Source: Agitococcus sp. (GTDB lineage Bacteria; Pseudomonadota; Gammaproteobacteria; Pseudomonadales; Moraxellaceae). From it: 64,000 nt of DNA. Numbering within the stretch: position 1 is the stretch's first letter; the number at the start of each line of letters is the position of its first letter. Where the stretch lies: the NCBI GenBank assembly GCA_030646715.1, contig JAUSLJ010000016.1, positions 1 through 64,000 on the forward strand. Direction: 5' to 3'. Position numbers and translations under genes: made by a program. The notes below the pieces were generated by a model. That model ran no database searches and was not told the DNA's origin. It was given only the letters and a program-made list of their open reading frames with translations. Shown here piece after piece: positions 43,868-52,568 of the stretch.

Positions 43868-45568
43868 TCACGCTGTTGTGTAATTCTCCAATAGTAGCTG
43901 AAGGTCCGTTCTATTGTTAAACGTGTTCGAATCGATTTTATACGTTGCAAGGATGCGTGGTGCCGGTCTGCCTTCTAGGTGTCTAAATTTAACCGCCTGG
44001 TAGATTTTCCCATCTTTGCGAAGAGTTAGCTTAAGGTGCTTTCCGCCACCCATTTCTCTGGACTCAATTACATCAAAAGTGTCCATAAACAGTGGTTCCG
44101 GAAACCCTTGGCCCCAGACTTGTTGCTTTAGCGCAGAAACTGTGTCGAGGGTGAGCTCAGTGGAGGAGAGCCCGCCATCAACTTCTAATATCTGGTTAAG
44201 TGCCGAAGGGGGCAGCAGTTCACGAGCGACCTCCTCAAATAAGGCTGAAAATTCATCCAAACCGCCCGCACGAATTGACACCCCCGCCGCCATAGCGTGC
44301 CCCCCAAATTTCAACAATAAGCCCGTTGAACGCTTACTTACAAGGTCCAGCGCATCTCTTAGATGAAAGCCGGGGACCGAGCGTCCGCTTCCTCGAAGTT
44401 CACCTTCATGCCCTGAAGCCAGCACAAAGGTGGGGCGCCAAATTCTTTCTTTAATTCGTCCGGCAACAACACCAATGACTCCGTGATGCCAATTTTCAGC
44501 GAAAAGAACTGCGGTATATCTTGACGGCTGCACATCGGTCAATAGCCGATGTGTAGCCTCATCCGTGATGTCGCCTTCTATCTCTTTTCGCTGATTATTA
44601 ATCGAGTTTAGTTCAATCGCGAGTGCTACAGCTACTTGTTCGTCGTTAGTTATCAGGCACTCGATTCCTGCCGTCATGCTCTGAAGACGACCAGCAGCGT
44701 TAATACGGGGCCCAATCCCAAACGCAATATCACTAGTCGCAAGGTTAGTAGTGCTTTTCCCCGAAATCTTTATAAGCTCTTTAATTCCAGGGAAGAAACA
44801 GGCCTCCTTAATCTTAATAATACCTTGAGATACCAAAATTCTATTATTGAAGTCGAGTGTTACCACATCAGCAACAGTCCCGATAGCTACTATTGGTAAT
44901 AGGTCTGTTACATTAAAGTTAAGGTCTTTTTGAGGAAGGCCCATGAGACTCAGGGTGTCCTGCAGAGCCCACATAACGTAGTACATAACGCCGCAACCGG
45001 CAATAGATTTTGAAGGGAAAGTACAGCCTGGTTGGCTCGGGTCTACAATTAAAAGAGCAGCGGGTAGCGTATCAGCGGGCAAGTGGTGGTCTGTGACAAG
45101 AACGGCGATACCTAGTTCATTTGCCAAGGCAATGCCGTCATGAGACGCAATTCCATTATCGACAGTGATAATAAAATCAGGGCGAGGCCGCATACTCGCG
45201 ACATCTTGAACAATACCCGGGGTTAGCCCGTAACCCTGAGTTAGTCTGTCAGGCACCACATACCGTACCTTAGCGCCAAAAGCTGTCAATGCACGAACGC
45301 CGGTCGCACATGCAGTTGCCCCGTCAGCGTCATAATCCGCCACAATTACGAGCTCTTTAGAAGTCTCAATTGCTTCCGCCAACACAGCTGCCATTTCGAT
45401 GGCGTTCTTTAGGTCCGAGTAAGGCAGCAGTTCGGTAAGCCCGCCCTGTAGTTCTGTAGGACAGGTGATGCCTCTCGATGCAAATAGCCGAGATAGCAAG
45501 GCGGAGTGTCCTGCTTTAAGCAGTGTCAATGCAATTTGAGGGGAATACTTTCTTTCAACAATGTCCAT
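43868..45568 (-). CDS. recJ: RecJ-family single-strand DNA exonuclease
   Basis: 566 residues with DHH-family motifs in order: VIVADYDADGATACA near 78-92, TVDNGIASH, VTDHHLPAD near 160 (the DHH motif), a further VADVVTLDFNN near 230, and FGIGPRINAAGRL near 290. RecJ digests single strands 5' to 3' in recombination and repair. Length equals chromosomal RecJ. A plasmid copy suggests a part in processing transferred or broken DNA. It lies directly next to the partition region. Confidence 0.92.
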   Translation of the reverse strand: MDIVERKYSPQIALTLLKAGHSALLSRLFASRGITCPTELQGGLTELLPYSDLKNAIEMAAVLAEAIETSKELVIVADYDADGATACATGVRALTAFGAKVRYVVPDRLTQGYGLTPGIVQDVASMRPRPDFIITVDNGIASHDGIALANELGIAVLVTDHHLPADTLPAALLIVDPSQPGCTFPSKSIAGCGVMYYVMWALQDTLSLMGLPQKDLNFNVTDLLPIVAIGTVADVVTLDFNNRILVSQGIIKIKEACFFPGIKELIKISGKSTTNLATSDIAFGIGPRINAAGRLQSMTAGIECLITNDEQVAVALAIELNSINNQRKEIEGDITDEATHRLLTDVQPSRYTAVLFAENWHHGVIGVVAGRIKERIWRPTFVLASGHEGELRGSGRSVPGFHLRDALDLVSKRSTGLLLKFGGHAMAAGVSIRAGGLDEFSALFEEVARELLPPSALNQILEVDGGLSSTELTLDTVSALKQQVWGQGFPEPLFMDTFDVIESREMGGGKHLKLTLRKDGKIYQAVKFRHLEGRPAPRILATYKIDSNTFNNRTDLQLLLENYTTA

Positions 45569-45914
45569 GGGCTTAAAACTCCAATATGGTAAGGCGGATT
45601 AATATAAGAACTTAGGGGTGAATCTGCCGGAGTATAAACACGCATTCCTACACAAATCTCCCCGCGAAAAACTTTAACCTTTATGGTGTACTAAAACTCT
45701 TATCTAAAGGTAAGAGTGTTAACCTTGAGCGATAAAACATTGTAACACATTTGCGATTGTTTAAAATAGCTAAAAACATTTTAAATCTAAATAATCCGTG
45801 CTAAACTTATAAATGAAGACGCCTTGGTTTAATTAATTTTAAGTAAAAAGTTTAAACTGAGCAATTCTAAAAATAATTAGAGGTACTTTACGTATATGGA
45901 AGTTGGGAGGGAAT
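45569..45914. other. Divergent promoter region of recJ and the SbcCD-like operon
   Basis: 346 AT-rich bases without a gene. An imperfect stem AAAACTCTTATC/GGTAAGAGTGTT near 45693-45720 may be an operator. Confidence 0.4.
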
Positions 45915-46412
45915 ATGGTTGTCGCAATTTGTGTTTTATTATTAGTTTGTTTTTCTCTGGTTGGGGCGGTGTATTTTTACAAGCTAACCCACGGTCCCAC
46001 CGCATTAAGAACCGGGTTCAAAGCTAAAATATTCCTCACATCAAACGAGGTCGAGTTTTATCACCGGTTGCAAAAAGCATGCGAGAGTCGCCTGGTTATA
46101 ATGGCACAGGTCTCGCTGGGGGCCTTAGTTGACACTAAGTTAGATAAAGCCCATAGCAGATACTGGGAAACTCGCGCTGCGTTTTCGAGCAAGATAATTG
46201 ATTATGTACTGTGCGACCCTATTTCGCTAAAACCGCTCATCCTTATCGAACTAGACGATAAGATGCATGATTTCGACAAAGACCGAGTCAGAGATAGTTT
46301 TACGGCATTTGCAGGCTTTAAAACTCTGCGTTTTTGGTCTAAGAATAAGCCTCAAAGTGATGCCCTTAGAGCTGAAATATTAAAAGCGCTTGGAATTTTA
46401 GCTGCCAAATAG
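45915..46412 (+). CDS. DUF2726 protein with N-terminal membrane anchor
   Basis: 165 residues from an ATG with GGAGG four bases before it. A membrane segment lies at about 2-23 (VVAICVLLLVCFSLVGAVYF), followed by a DUF2726 domain: FLTSNEVEFYHRLQKACESR, SSKIIDYVLCDPISLKPLIL, IELDDKMHDFDKDRVRDSF and FKTLRFWSKN. This fold is related to restriction-endonuclease-like nucleases, with the IDYVLCD and IELDD acidic positions as a possible metal site. It starts an operon with SbcC- and SbcD-like genes. Nuclease activity is not proven. Confidence 0.8.
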   Translation: MVVAICVLLLVCFSLVGAVYFYKLTHGPTALRTGFKAKIFLTSNEVEFYHRLQKACESRLVIMAQVSLGALVDTKLDKAHSRYWETRAAFSSKIIDYVLCDPISLKPLILIELDDKMHDFDKDRVRDSFTAFAGFKTLRFWSKNKPQSDALRAEILKALGILAAK

Positions 46413-46453
46413 TAATTTATATGATATTCTGGTTGTGTACTTTAGGAGAGCAT

Positions 46454-46870
46454 ATGAAATCCAATGATTTAGCCACAACAATGAACAGTTTACTTCGAGA
46501 GTTCGACCCTGAAAAATTAACCAATAACGTTATCGTTAACGGGGAGGACTGGGCGGACAAGGATGCGGCTGCGTCAGCACTTGAAGAAACAAAAAAAAGT
46601 ATGCTTGCCAGCTATATTCTAGAAACTGTTGCGGGAGCTAGAAGCGGTGCGCTAGGGGAGAAAGCTCGTACGGTCTCGATGGCACAAGCAGAGCAGACCG
46701 CATTAGCCGACCCTCGGTACATTATGCACTTGGAACTCATGGTTGCAGCGCGCCAAGAATCAAACCGTGCCAGAGTACGATACGACTTAGGGCGAATGAA
46801 GCTTGAGCTTATACGTTCGCTGCAAGCAACGTTACGAAATGAAATGAACATTTCCCGATTCAATACTTAA
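46454..46870 (+). CDS. Unknown 138-residue protein in the SbcCD-like operon
   Basis: The ATG follows AGGAGAGCAT. The protein is mostly helical (SLLREFDPEKLTNNVIVNGE, LEETKKSMLASYILETVAG) and ends in a basic segment (RVRYDLGRMKLELIRSLQAT). No family was recognised. It lies 41 nt after the DUF2726 gene and 11 nt before the next gene, so it belongs to the same transcript. Confidence 0.65.
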   Translation: MKSNDLATTMNSLLREFDPEKLTNNVIVNGEDWADKDAAASALEETKKSMLASYILETVAGARSGALGEKARTVSMAQAEQTALADPRYIMHLELMVAARQESNRARVRYDLGRMKLELIRSLQATLRNEMNISRFNT

Positions 46871-46881
46871 GGACTACCATC

Positions 46882-47172
46882 ATGGCAATCGAAAAAACAA
46901 ATCTAGAATTATTGACTGAACAAAAAGGTCGACATGCAACACTCACCGCACGAAAAACAGCAGCGCATATCCGGCTGGAGACCGATAAGCAGGTAGCTTT
47001 GGAGGCTCAGGCGGAGGCTATTCGTCTATTTGGAACAGCGAATTTAGACGAGCTTAAAGCAATGTATAGAAAAATTGAAGAAGAAAATAGTTTAAAAGTA
47101 GTGGAATTTATTTTTTCTTTAGATGAAACAGAGCGAAAATTGCAAGACATTGAACGTCAGATAGCGGTGTAG
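46882..47172 (+). CDS. Small coiled-coil protein upstream of the SbcC-like gene
   Basis: 96 residues, almost entirely predicted helix with heptad character (LELLTEQKGRHATLTARKTA, LDELKAMYRKIEEENSLKVV, DETERKLQDIERQIAV). The next ATG follows one base after its stop. It could be a separate coiled-coil strand that completes the arm of the permuted ATPase encoded downstream. That is an inference from position and composition. Confidence 0.65.
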   Translation: MAIEKTNLELLTEQKGRHATLTARKTAAHIRLETDKQVALEAQAEAIRLFGTANLDELKAMYRKIEEENSLKVVEFIFSLDETERKLQDIERQIAV

Positions 47173-47173
47173 C

Positions 47174-49048
47174 ATGGACGCAAATGCGATTCGCCAAAAA
47201 GTCAAACAATTAGAAATTTCTGCCGCCAAGCTAGAAGGTATTCGTGCCGCCTATTTATCGCAGCAAAACTCTTTAATGGACTCAGTCGGTCAAGCTAAAG
47301 CACGGCAAGGGTTGGGCGCTGAAATTACGAGAATATTTGAAGCCATGCAGACTCGTGCGCACGAGCGAAGTGTAGGGGCATTTAATCGGCTACTGACCGC
47401 GGTACTTAATGACGTACTTCCTGGAGAAGGGAACGTAAGACTGTTGCCTGAAATAAAAAACAATACAACTTGGCTTGATATCGTAATTGAGAACGATGGC
47501 GAAGCTGGTGACGTCCTAGAAGGAGAGGGCGGTGCGGTAACAAACGTGATTTCTACGGGGTTACAGTTTGCGGCATTGTCTCGAACAAATAATCGACGGT
47601 TGATGGTCCTAGATGAGGCGGACTGCTGGGTAAAACCGGACCGAATTGCCGCGTTCATCCGAGTTATAGCGCAGGTCTCTTCACAAACAAATACACAAAC
47701 ATTCTTTATTAGCCATCATGACCCTGACCTTTTTAAGGAGTTAGTTAATATCGTGCATATTGATAGAGATGAGCAGGGCGAAGTTATTGCGTTCACTAAC
47801 CCTGACGAGATACTACAGCATTGGGCCGACCCAACTGAAAAGGGCGTACGTGCTATTGAGCTAATTAATTTCAGGAAACATTCCCATACGTATGTTCCTT
47901 GCTTTCCCGGTGCTACCGCCTTTTTGGGACCGAATAACAATGGAAAGTCGCATGCTATAGCATCTGCTCTGAAAGTAGTAGCTTACGGCGAGTCTACTGA
48001 CAGTGTAATTAAACGAAAGTGTGATGAAGCACGTGTCATTTTTCATCTTGAAAATAACCAACGTATTGAATGGTCGCGGTCCCGCACTCGCGCTCCCGTT
48101 GTTATTTATAGACTCTTTCAAGGGGATAGCACGGAAGCATTGATGGAGAGCCCCGTAAAAGGCCGAAATAGCGTGCCTGACTGGGTTGTTGAACTACTAG
48201 GCGTAAAAAAAATTGACGACCTTAATTTTCAGGTTGGCAGCCAGAAGGCACCTGTCTTTTTATTGTCGGAATCGGCCCCTCGTCGTGCTCAGATTTTGTC
48301 GGTAGGACGAGAGGCTAGCCATCTGCCTAAACTGATGAAATCATATAATGTCCAGAAAAGCGCAGATGGCGAGGTGGTTACGCTTGGTGAAGCACAATTA
48401 GCTAAACTAGGGTACCAACTTAAACAAATGAATACGCTGGATAACATTTACGAAGTTGTAGCTAATCTGACAATGGAATCGGAAGAGCTGGCAGAAGCGG
48501 TGGAGTCGCAAGAAACACTAACAAATATTGTGCAGCGAGTAGCTGAGACCAGTAAAAATAGAGCCAAAATTTTACAAGAAGCCAAGGCATTAGAGGACGT
48601 AGCGGCTTCACCCGAATTAGTTGACACTACCTCACTGCAGCGACTAACTGGAATTCTGTCCAAGTCCACGTTATGGTGTGACGCTGTAGTCCCAACGATG
48701 CCTGACGTCCCTGACTTGTTTGACCTTCAACCATTAGTTTTGGTGGGAAAGAAGCTAGGCGCTATACAACCTGCTATTTTTCAATCGCTGGACGAACTTC
48801 CTTCTGTTCCTTTAATGCCAGAGTTGGCTATTCCGTCACAACTACTGAAAATTATCCAGGATATAGACGTAAAATCCAGGCAAGTGCTGCAGTGCCAAGC
48901 CGATTATGATGTTACTAGTGCCGCGGTTTCAGCACAGGATTTAGTGCTTGAAAAGCTCTGGGTATCATTGGGGCAAGAGTGCCCCGCATGCGGTGCTCCC
49001 CTCTCAAACACGATGTTATCTTCCAATGGAGCTCCTCATGTACATTAG
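47174..49048 (+). CDS. SbcC/Rad50-like ATPase with the two head halves in swapped order
   Basis: 624 residues in one intact frame. A helical N terminus (1-70) leads to what is normally the C-terminal head lobe: signature-like GEGGAVTNVISTGLQFAAL (about 117-135), Walker B RLMVLDEADCWVKPDR (about 140-155) and the switch TFFISHHDPD (about 175). Only then comes the usual N-terminal lobe: IRAIELINFRKHSHTYVP-like text and Walker A FLGPNNNGKSHA near 250-260. A helical region follows and ends with a zinc-hook pair ECPACGAP near 601-608. SbcC normally runs Walker A, coil, hook, coil, Walker B. It is followed by an overlapping SbcD-like gene. DNA-end processing is inferred. Confidence 0.75.
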   Translation: MDANAIRQKVKQLEISAAKLEGIRAAYLSQQNSLMDSVGQAKARQGLGAEITRIFEAMQTRAHERSVGAFNRLLTAVLNDVLPGEGNVRLLPEIKNNTTWLDIVIENDGEAGDVLEGEGGAVTNVISTGLQFAALSRTNNRRLMVLDEADCWVKPDRIAAFIRVIAQVSSQTNTQTFFISHHDPDLFKELVNIVHIDRDEQGEVIAFTNPDEILQHWADPTEKGVRAIELINFRKHSHTYVPCFPGATAFLGPNNNGKSHAIASALKVVAYGESTDSVIKRKCDEARVIFHLENNQRIEWSRSRTRAPVVIYRLFQGDSTEALMESPVKGRNSVPDWVVELLGVKKIDDLNFQVGSQKAPVFLLSESAPRRAQILSVGREASHLPKLMKSYNVQKSADGEVVTLGEAQLAKLGYQLKQMNTLDNIYEVVANLTMESEELAEAVESQETLTNIVQRVAETSKNRAKILQEAKALEDVAASPELVDTTSLQRLTGILSKSTLWCDAVVPTMPDVPDLFDLQPLVLVGKKLGAIQPAIFQSLDELPSVPLMPELAIPSQLLKIIQDIDVKSRQVLQCQADYDVTSAAVSAQDLVLEKLWVSLGQECPACGAPLSNTMLSSNGAPHVH

Positions 49049-50024
49049 CCCCTCGTCGGCTGTTCTTTCATTTACTTGCGCAGGAATACTACACATAGGG
49101 GACCCTCACGTCTGCTCTACTCGTATCGGCCGTAGAAAAGATGACTATCTTAGTAGCGTGCTTGGGAAGCTGGAGGTCGCAGCTGAAATATGCACGCAAA
49201 ATAATTTCGTTCCCCTAATCCTAGGGGATTTATTTCACAAGAATAATGACTCCAGCTTGGTGATGTTAAACAGGCTAATTGCTGTCCTGAAGAAATTTCC
49301 ACATGCCCCCCTCGTTTTGGACGGAAATCATGACAAGGAACAAAAATACTTGGGTAATACGGACGCGCTCTACCTATTAGCACAAACAAATGTGGTTCGT
49401 GTACTTAATACCGACACCATAGTTGAGTTCAACATTAAGGACAAGCGAGTATTGCTACATGCTGTGCCACACGGCACGGCCATTCCGGATGCTGTGCCTG
49501 ATGCTGACGCAATCCAAATTATGGTGACGCATCATGATTTGGCATTTGGAGGGGCTTATCCGGGTGCTGGTCCCTTAAAACCAATTAAAAATATTGCGAT
49601 GGTTGTGAACGGACACATGCATGGAACTAAACCAAGTGTCAAGTGCGAAGGCACGCTTTGGCATAATCCGGGGAACATCGAGCCTTTATCAATTGATTTA
49701 ATGCAGCACGTACCGCGAGTTTGGAGCTGGGACGGAAGTGCTGTAGATTACTCTCTTACCGCATGGGAACTGCCTCATGTAGCCGATATCTTCGATATGG
49801 TGGGGTTACAGGTTGCGGCCACCGATGAAGTTCTCGCCGTACAAGCAATTGCGCCTGAGAGCGTGTTTGCACAGATGCTATCAAGTGACGCTCGCCTGGA
49901 TGCCGCAAAAACGGATGATGCTTCGGTTTTCGTAGAGGACTTAGACTTTGTTCTTGCGGCGGCGTCCGCCTCCCCCGCTGTTGTGCTGCTGTTGCGTAGC
50001 TTGGCCGCGAAGTTGTCCGTATGA
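49038..50024 (+). CDS. SbcD/Mre11-like metallophosphoesterase nuclease
   Basis: 328 residues. The ATG at the start has GGAG six bases before it and overlaps the stop of the SbcC-like gene by 11 bp. All phosphoesterase motifs are seen: HIGDPHV, LILGDLFHKNN, LVLDGNHDKE, VTHHDLAFGG and VVNGHMHGTK with LWHNPGN. These bind two metal ions in Mre11/SbcD nucleases. The C-terminal part (about 240-328) is acidic and likely contacts the ATPase. With its neighbour it should form an end-processing nuclease. Confidence 0.88.
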   Translation: MYISPSSAVLSFTCAGILHIGDPHVCSTRIGRRKDDYLSSVLGKLEVAAEICTQNNFVPLILGDLFHKNNDSSLVMLNRLIAVLKKFPHAPLVLDGNHDKEQKYLGNTDALYLLAQTNVVRVLNTDTIVEFNIKDKRVLLHAVPHGTAIPDAVPDADAIQIMVTHHDLAFGGAYPGAGPLKPIKNIAMVVNGHMHGTKPSVKCEGTLWHNPGNIEPLSIDLMQHVPRVWSWDGSAVDYSLTAWELPHVADIFDMVGLQVAATDEVLAVQAIAPESVFAQMLSSDARLDAAKTDDASVFVEDLDFVLAAASASPAVVLLLRSLAAKLSV

Positions 50025-50027
50025 CGT

Positions 50028-50057
50028 AAAAAACGAGTAGTTTATCTGCTCGTTTTT
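50028..50057. terminator. Bidirectional terminator
   Basis: AAACGAGTAG and CTGCTCGTTT form a stem with A and T runs on its two sides. It serves the SbcD-like gene and pilin gene 3, which converge. Confidence 0.75.
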
Positions 50058-50466
50058 AATATAAGGGAGTGTCTATGCAACAAACAACGATTTGGCGGTA
50101 AGCTTCATCGGAACACTTAGGCACAAAGGGTATGTTCTTCTGCTTGTTAAAGTCCAGACAAGTTGACTCCCCTATCCCTCTTCCTGCATTTGTTTTGAAA
50201 ACTGTAGATGCGTCTTCCCAGCCAGTGGGCATTGATTTCAAATACTTTCCACTTATTGTAAGTTCGGCACTAGAAATAGGTAGTCGAGCATTGTCTTCTT
50301 TAAATAAAAGAATAGCTGCTTGTATTTGCTGTGTTTCATCGATTAGCTGCGCCGCGTGCGCCTTTTGACTTAAAGCGCCAAACGAATTTCCCCCGTAAAA
50401 CATCGCAGCAGCGGACAGCGCGATAGCAAGCGCAATTGAGATAATGGATACAATTAATGAAAACAT
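50056..50466 (-). CDS. Leaderless type IV pilin-like protein 3
   Basis: 136 residues starting MFSLIVSIISIALAIALSAA, like the two paralogues. The globular part has KSMPTGWEDA, SCLD-like ESTCLDFNKQ, PKCSDEA and a final VVCCIDTP, closely parallel to pilin-like protein 1. The ATG is preceded by AAGG. The frame has a TAA four codons upstream and no alternative start between, so no leader is possible. It follows a lytic transglycosylase gene, as pilS and pilT adjoin in R64. It may be a minor pilin. Confidence 0.65.
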   Translation of the reverse strand: MFSLIVSIISIALAIALSAAAMFYGGNSFGALSQKAHAAQLIDETQQIQAAILLFKEDNARLPISSAELTISGKYLKSMPTGWEDASTVFKTNAGRGIGESTCLDFNKQKNIPFVPKCSDEAYRQIVVCCIDTPLY

Positions 50467-50505
50467 GATAGTGCCTTAATCTTAGATATGTCGTTATTGT
50501 TATAC

Positions 50506-50519
50506 AGGTATAGCGAACG
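50506..50519 (-). promoter_or_regulatory. Candidate -10 promoter motif before pilin gene 3
   Basis: The minus strand reads CGTTCGCTATACCT, the shared motif, 40 bp ahead of the ATG. Confidence 0.5.
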
Positions 50520-50542
50520 GGGACTCTACTTTGTTATTGCTT

Positions 50543-51166
50543 TTAATATACATCCGCGACTAAGAGCTGCGCGCTGTCCTCGGAAAATCCGCGGCATCGA
50601 TGCTCAAGCGCTCTTTTGCTTATGGCTACCTTGTTAGCATATCCTATTGAATTTCCCGAATATTGTGCTAGCGCCTTATTAAGGTCTCCCTTTTTCTTTT
50701 TTAAATACTCTTTTAGTATGTTGGCGCCAACGTGTATGTTTGTTGCTGGTTCCAGTAGGTCGCTAAGGGATGCGTTTAGCGGTAACTTATCTTTATGTAC
50801 CCGCCCTACCACTTGCATCAAACCGGTAGCTCCGTAACTATTTGATTGCAGAGGGTCGAATCCCGATTCTTGTTCAATCATCGCCAGGATAAGTAAAGGA
50901 CTTACGTTGATTCGCGTTGCCTCTGCATAAGCTAATGTTATTATTTTTTTTATTAGTTTAGGTGGCCGATTATATTTTTCAGCTAAATACGCTGTCAGAG
51001 GGTGGGACATCTCTTGGGTTGCCTGATAACGCATTAGTTGTGTAGCCTCCCGCGCTTGGACGGGCAAACTTGCTTTTGGCGTTATTACAGCGCAGATACC
51101 CCATATTAGTGCTGCAAAGGGTATTCTTTTTAAAGTCGATGTTATCGATGGGAATAGGTTGGGCAT
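50543..51166 (-). CDS. Lytic transglycosylase, PilT(R64)-like
   Basis: 207 residues with a signal peptide (IPFAALIWGICAVITPKASL). The SLT motif set is complete: LAMIEQESGFDPLQSNSYGA, TGLMQVVGRV, NIHVGANILKEY and LAQYSGN. It cleaves glycan strands, making room for pilus passage. R64 has a comparable enzyme beside its pilin. It lies 77 nt upstream of pilin gene 3, which has its own promoter-like motif. C-terminal residues (HRCRGFSEDSAQLLVADVY) are unusual and may be a short extension. Confidence 0.88.
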   Translation of the reverse strand: MPNLFPSITSTLKRIPFAALIWGICAVITPKASLPVQAREATQLMRYQATQEMSHPLTAYLAEKYNRPPKLIKKIITLAYAEATRINVSPLLILAMIEQESGFDPLQSNSYGATGLMQVVGRVHKDKLPLNASLSDLLEPATNIHVGANILKEYLKKKKGDLNKALAQYSGNSIGYANKVAISKRALEHRCRGFSEDSAQLLVADVY

Positions 51167-51199
51167 TACTAGGTGTAGCCCTTATCTTTATATTGATTT

Positions 51200-51547
51200 T
51201 TAGGTACTAACGGTAGCTGGTGCGACAACGATTAGCTCGATGAATTTTAAGTCTGGATTGAGCTCTGTTTGCTGAACTTCAAATCCCAAGTTGGAAGTAA
51301 GGTGCCGGAGTGCGTTTTGTAACAAAAATGCAGATTCCATCATCTTGTTTTGTGCTTCTACCATTTTTTCAAGTGGAGTTTTTTCAGAAGGTGAGCAGAG
51401 GTCTTCTATCATTTCGAACAGAGCCTGCCTGGATTCTGGCTTTGCGTCAGCAACAAGTGCTAGCAAGGCTTTTTTCTTTTGCCGTTCGAATTCATGAGGG
51501 TCGTTACTTGCCATTTCTTTCCACGCATTAAAGTCAAAGGGTGCCAT
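51200..51547 (-). CDS. DUF3135-like small protein
   Basis: 115 residues. The N terminus (FDFNAWKEMASNDPHEFERQ and KKALLALVADAKPESRQALF) matches the DUF3135 pattern FDxWxxLAxxDPxxFExxR. The middle is helical with KMVEAQNKMMESAFLLQNAL. Function is unknown. It is divergent from the recombinase-like gene and shares an intergenic region containing a long inverted repeat. Confidence 0.65.
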   Translation of the reverse strand: MAPFDFNAWKEMASNDPHEFERQKKKALLALVADAKPESRQALFEMIEDLCSPSEKTPLEKMVEAQNKMMESAFLLQNALRHLTSNLGFEVQQTELNPDLKFIELIVVAPATVST

Positions 51548-51592
51548 ATACGATTTCGTTGTAAATTTAGTTTATACACTTCATTTATACTA

Positions 51593-51673
51593 AAAATGCA
51601 ATTAACGCAATTATGTTTATATAAAGCTGTATTTAGTCTATAATATACATAGTTTTTGCGTTAATTGCATTTT
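51593..51673. repeat. 18-bp perfect inverted repeat around divergent promoters
   Basis: AAAATGCAATTAACGCAA (51593-51610) is repeated in inverse at 51656-51673, separated by 45 AT-rich bases with a TATAAT. The right arm ends ten bases before the recombinase-like ATG, overlapping its ribosome-site region. It is either an operator or a recombination site. Confidence 0.75.
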
Positions 51674-51683
51674 AAGGACTAAA

Positions 51684-52532
51684 ATGTCAGATTTTGATAA
51701 AGCTATTAAACTGTCTAGCTGGAAACTAAGTGAAGCGAGCTACAACGTGTATGCAAGCATGTGGCAGGGCTTTTGCCACCGCCTTTTACTTCAGCAGACC
51801 ACTCCGCTTACCGCTACGTCTTCTCAGCTATTAGGAGCTATTAAAGGGGGAGGTCAGTATGCTACTCAAAAAAGGTTATATGCTCTTTTTTCCACCGTAT
51901 CAAAAATTTTACGAAGAGCGGACCCTTCGCTGGGGGATAACTCTCGGGAACTCCGCCGTATGTTTCTACGGGATGCTAGGCCTGATTGTGACGCGCTACC
52001 TTCGGAGCAGTTGCTGCTCCTAGCGCAAGCTGCTCCCTCGTTAGTTCGAGGTTGGAAAGGGCTCCGACTCGCGGCTATGCTGGCCGTCCTGAGAGAAACG
52101 GGGCTTAGAAATAATGAGGTACTAACCCTTTCTCAGTCTTCTATTACCTTTGGGCCACCCGCTATGCTGCATGTCGGGTGCCCTCCAACTAGTCGGTTTT
52201 TCCATCTGAGCGACTTTTGCGCGGAGCGCCTCTGCATGTGGTTAGCAGCTCACCCGTGTAAGACGCGTACTGAGCTTCTTTTTGTTGCGAACGAATATGG
52301 TGGAACGCTGGACACAAGTACAGTGTGGCGGCAAATCAATAGATTATCTACAAAGGTACTTGGAATTGAGATTAGGGGGATGGGGGTGGGCCGGATTAGA
52401 GCAAGTGTTGCGAAGCAGCTTCAAGATGAGGGAGCCTCTGCCGTTGAAATTCAGTATTTTTTAGGCCACAAGCAAGAAACGTCGACTGCTGAGCTTTTGG
52501 ACAGGATTCATGTAGGCGGCTTCGACGCTTAA
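51684..52532 (+). CDS. Tyrosine-recombinase-fold protein lacking the nucleophile
   Basis: 282 residues. A SAM-like N-terminal DNA-binding domain (about 1-95) leads to a catalytic-type domain with the first Arg intact (LRETGLRNNEVLTL, about 145). The second box reads GMGVGRIRASVAKQLQDEG, with Gly in place of the usual His of HxxR. FLGHKQ keeps the last His, and the place of the Tyr reads STAELLDRI, with Leu. Such enzymes join DNA through the Tyr, so this one should bind DNA but not cut it. It may have become a regulator acting at the inverted repeat in its promoter. The start has an AAGGAC site. Confidence 0.75.
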   Translation: MSDFDKAIKLSSWKLSEASYNVYASMWQGFCHRLLLQQTTPLTATSSQLLGAIKGGGQYATQKRLYALFSTVSKILRRADPSLGDNSRELRRMFLRDARPDCDALPSEQLLLLAQAAPSLVRGWKGLRLAAMLAVLRETGLRNNEVLTLSQSSITFGPPAMLHVGCPPTSRFFHLSDFCAERLCMWLAAHPCKTRTELLFVANEYGGTLDTSTVWRQINRLSTKVLGIEIRGMGVGRIRASVAKQLQDEGASAVEIQYFLGHKQETSTAELLDRIHVGGFDA

Positions 52533-52535
52533 GAA

Positions 52536-52561
52536 AAATGACCGCAAATTTGCGGTCATTT
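52536..52561. terminator. Palindromic bidirectional terminator
   Basis: A perfect 26-bp palindrome centred on GCAAATTTGC, four bases after the recombinase-like stop and just before the converging nucleotidase stop. Confidence 0.7.
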
Positions 52562-52568
52562 GAATTAA

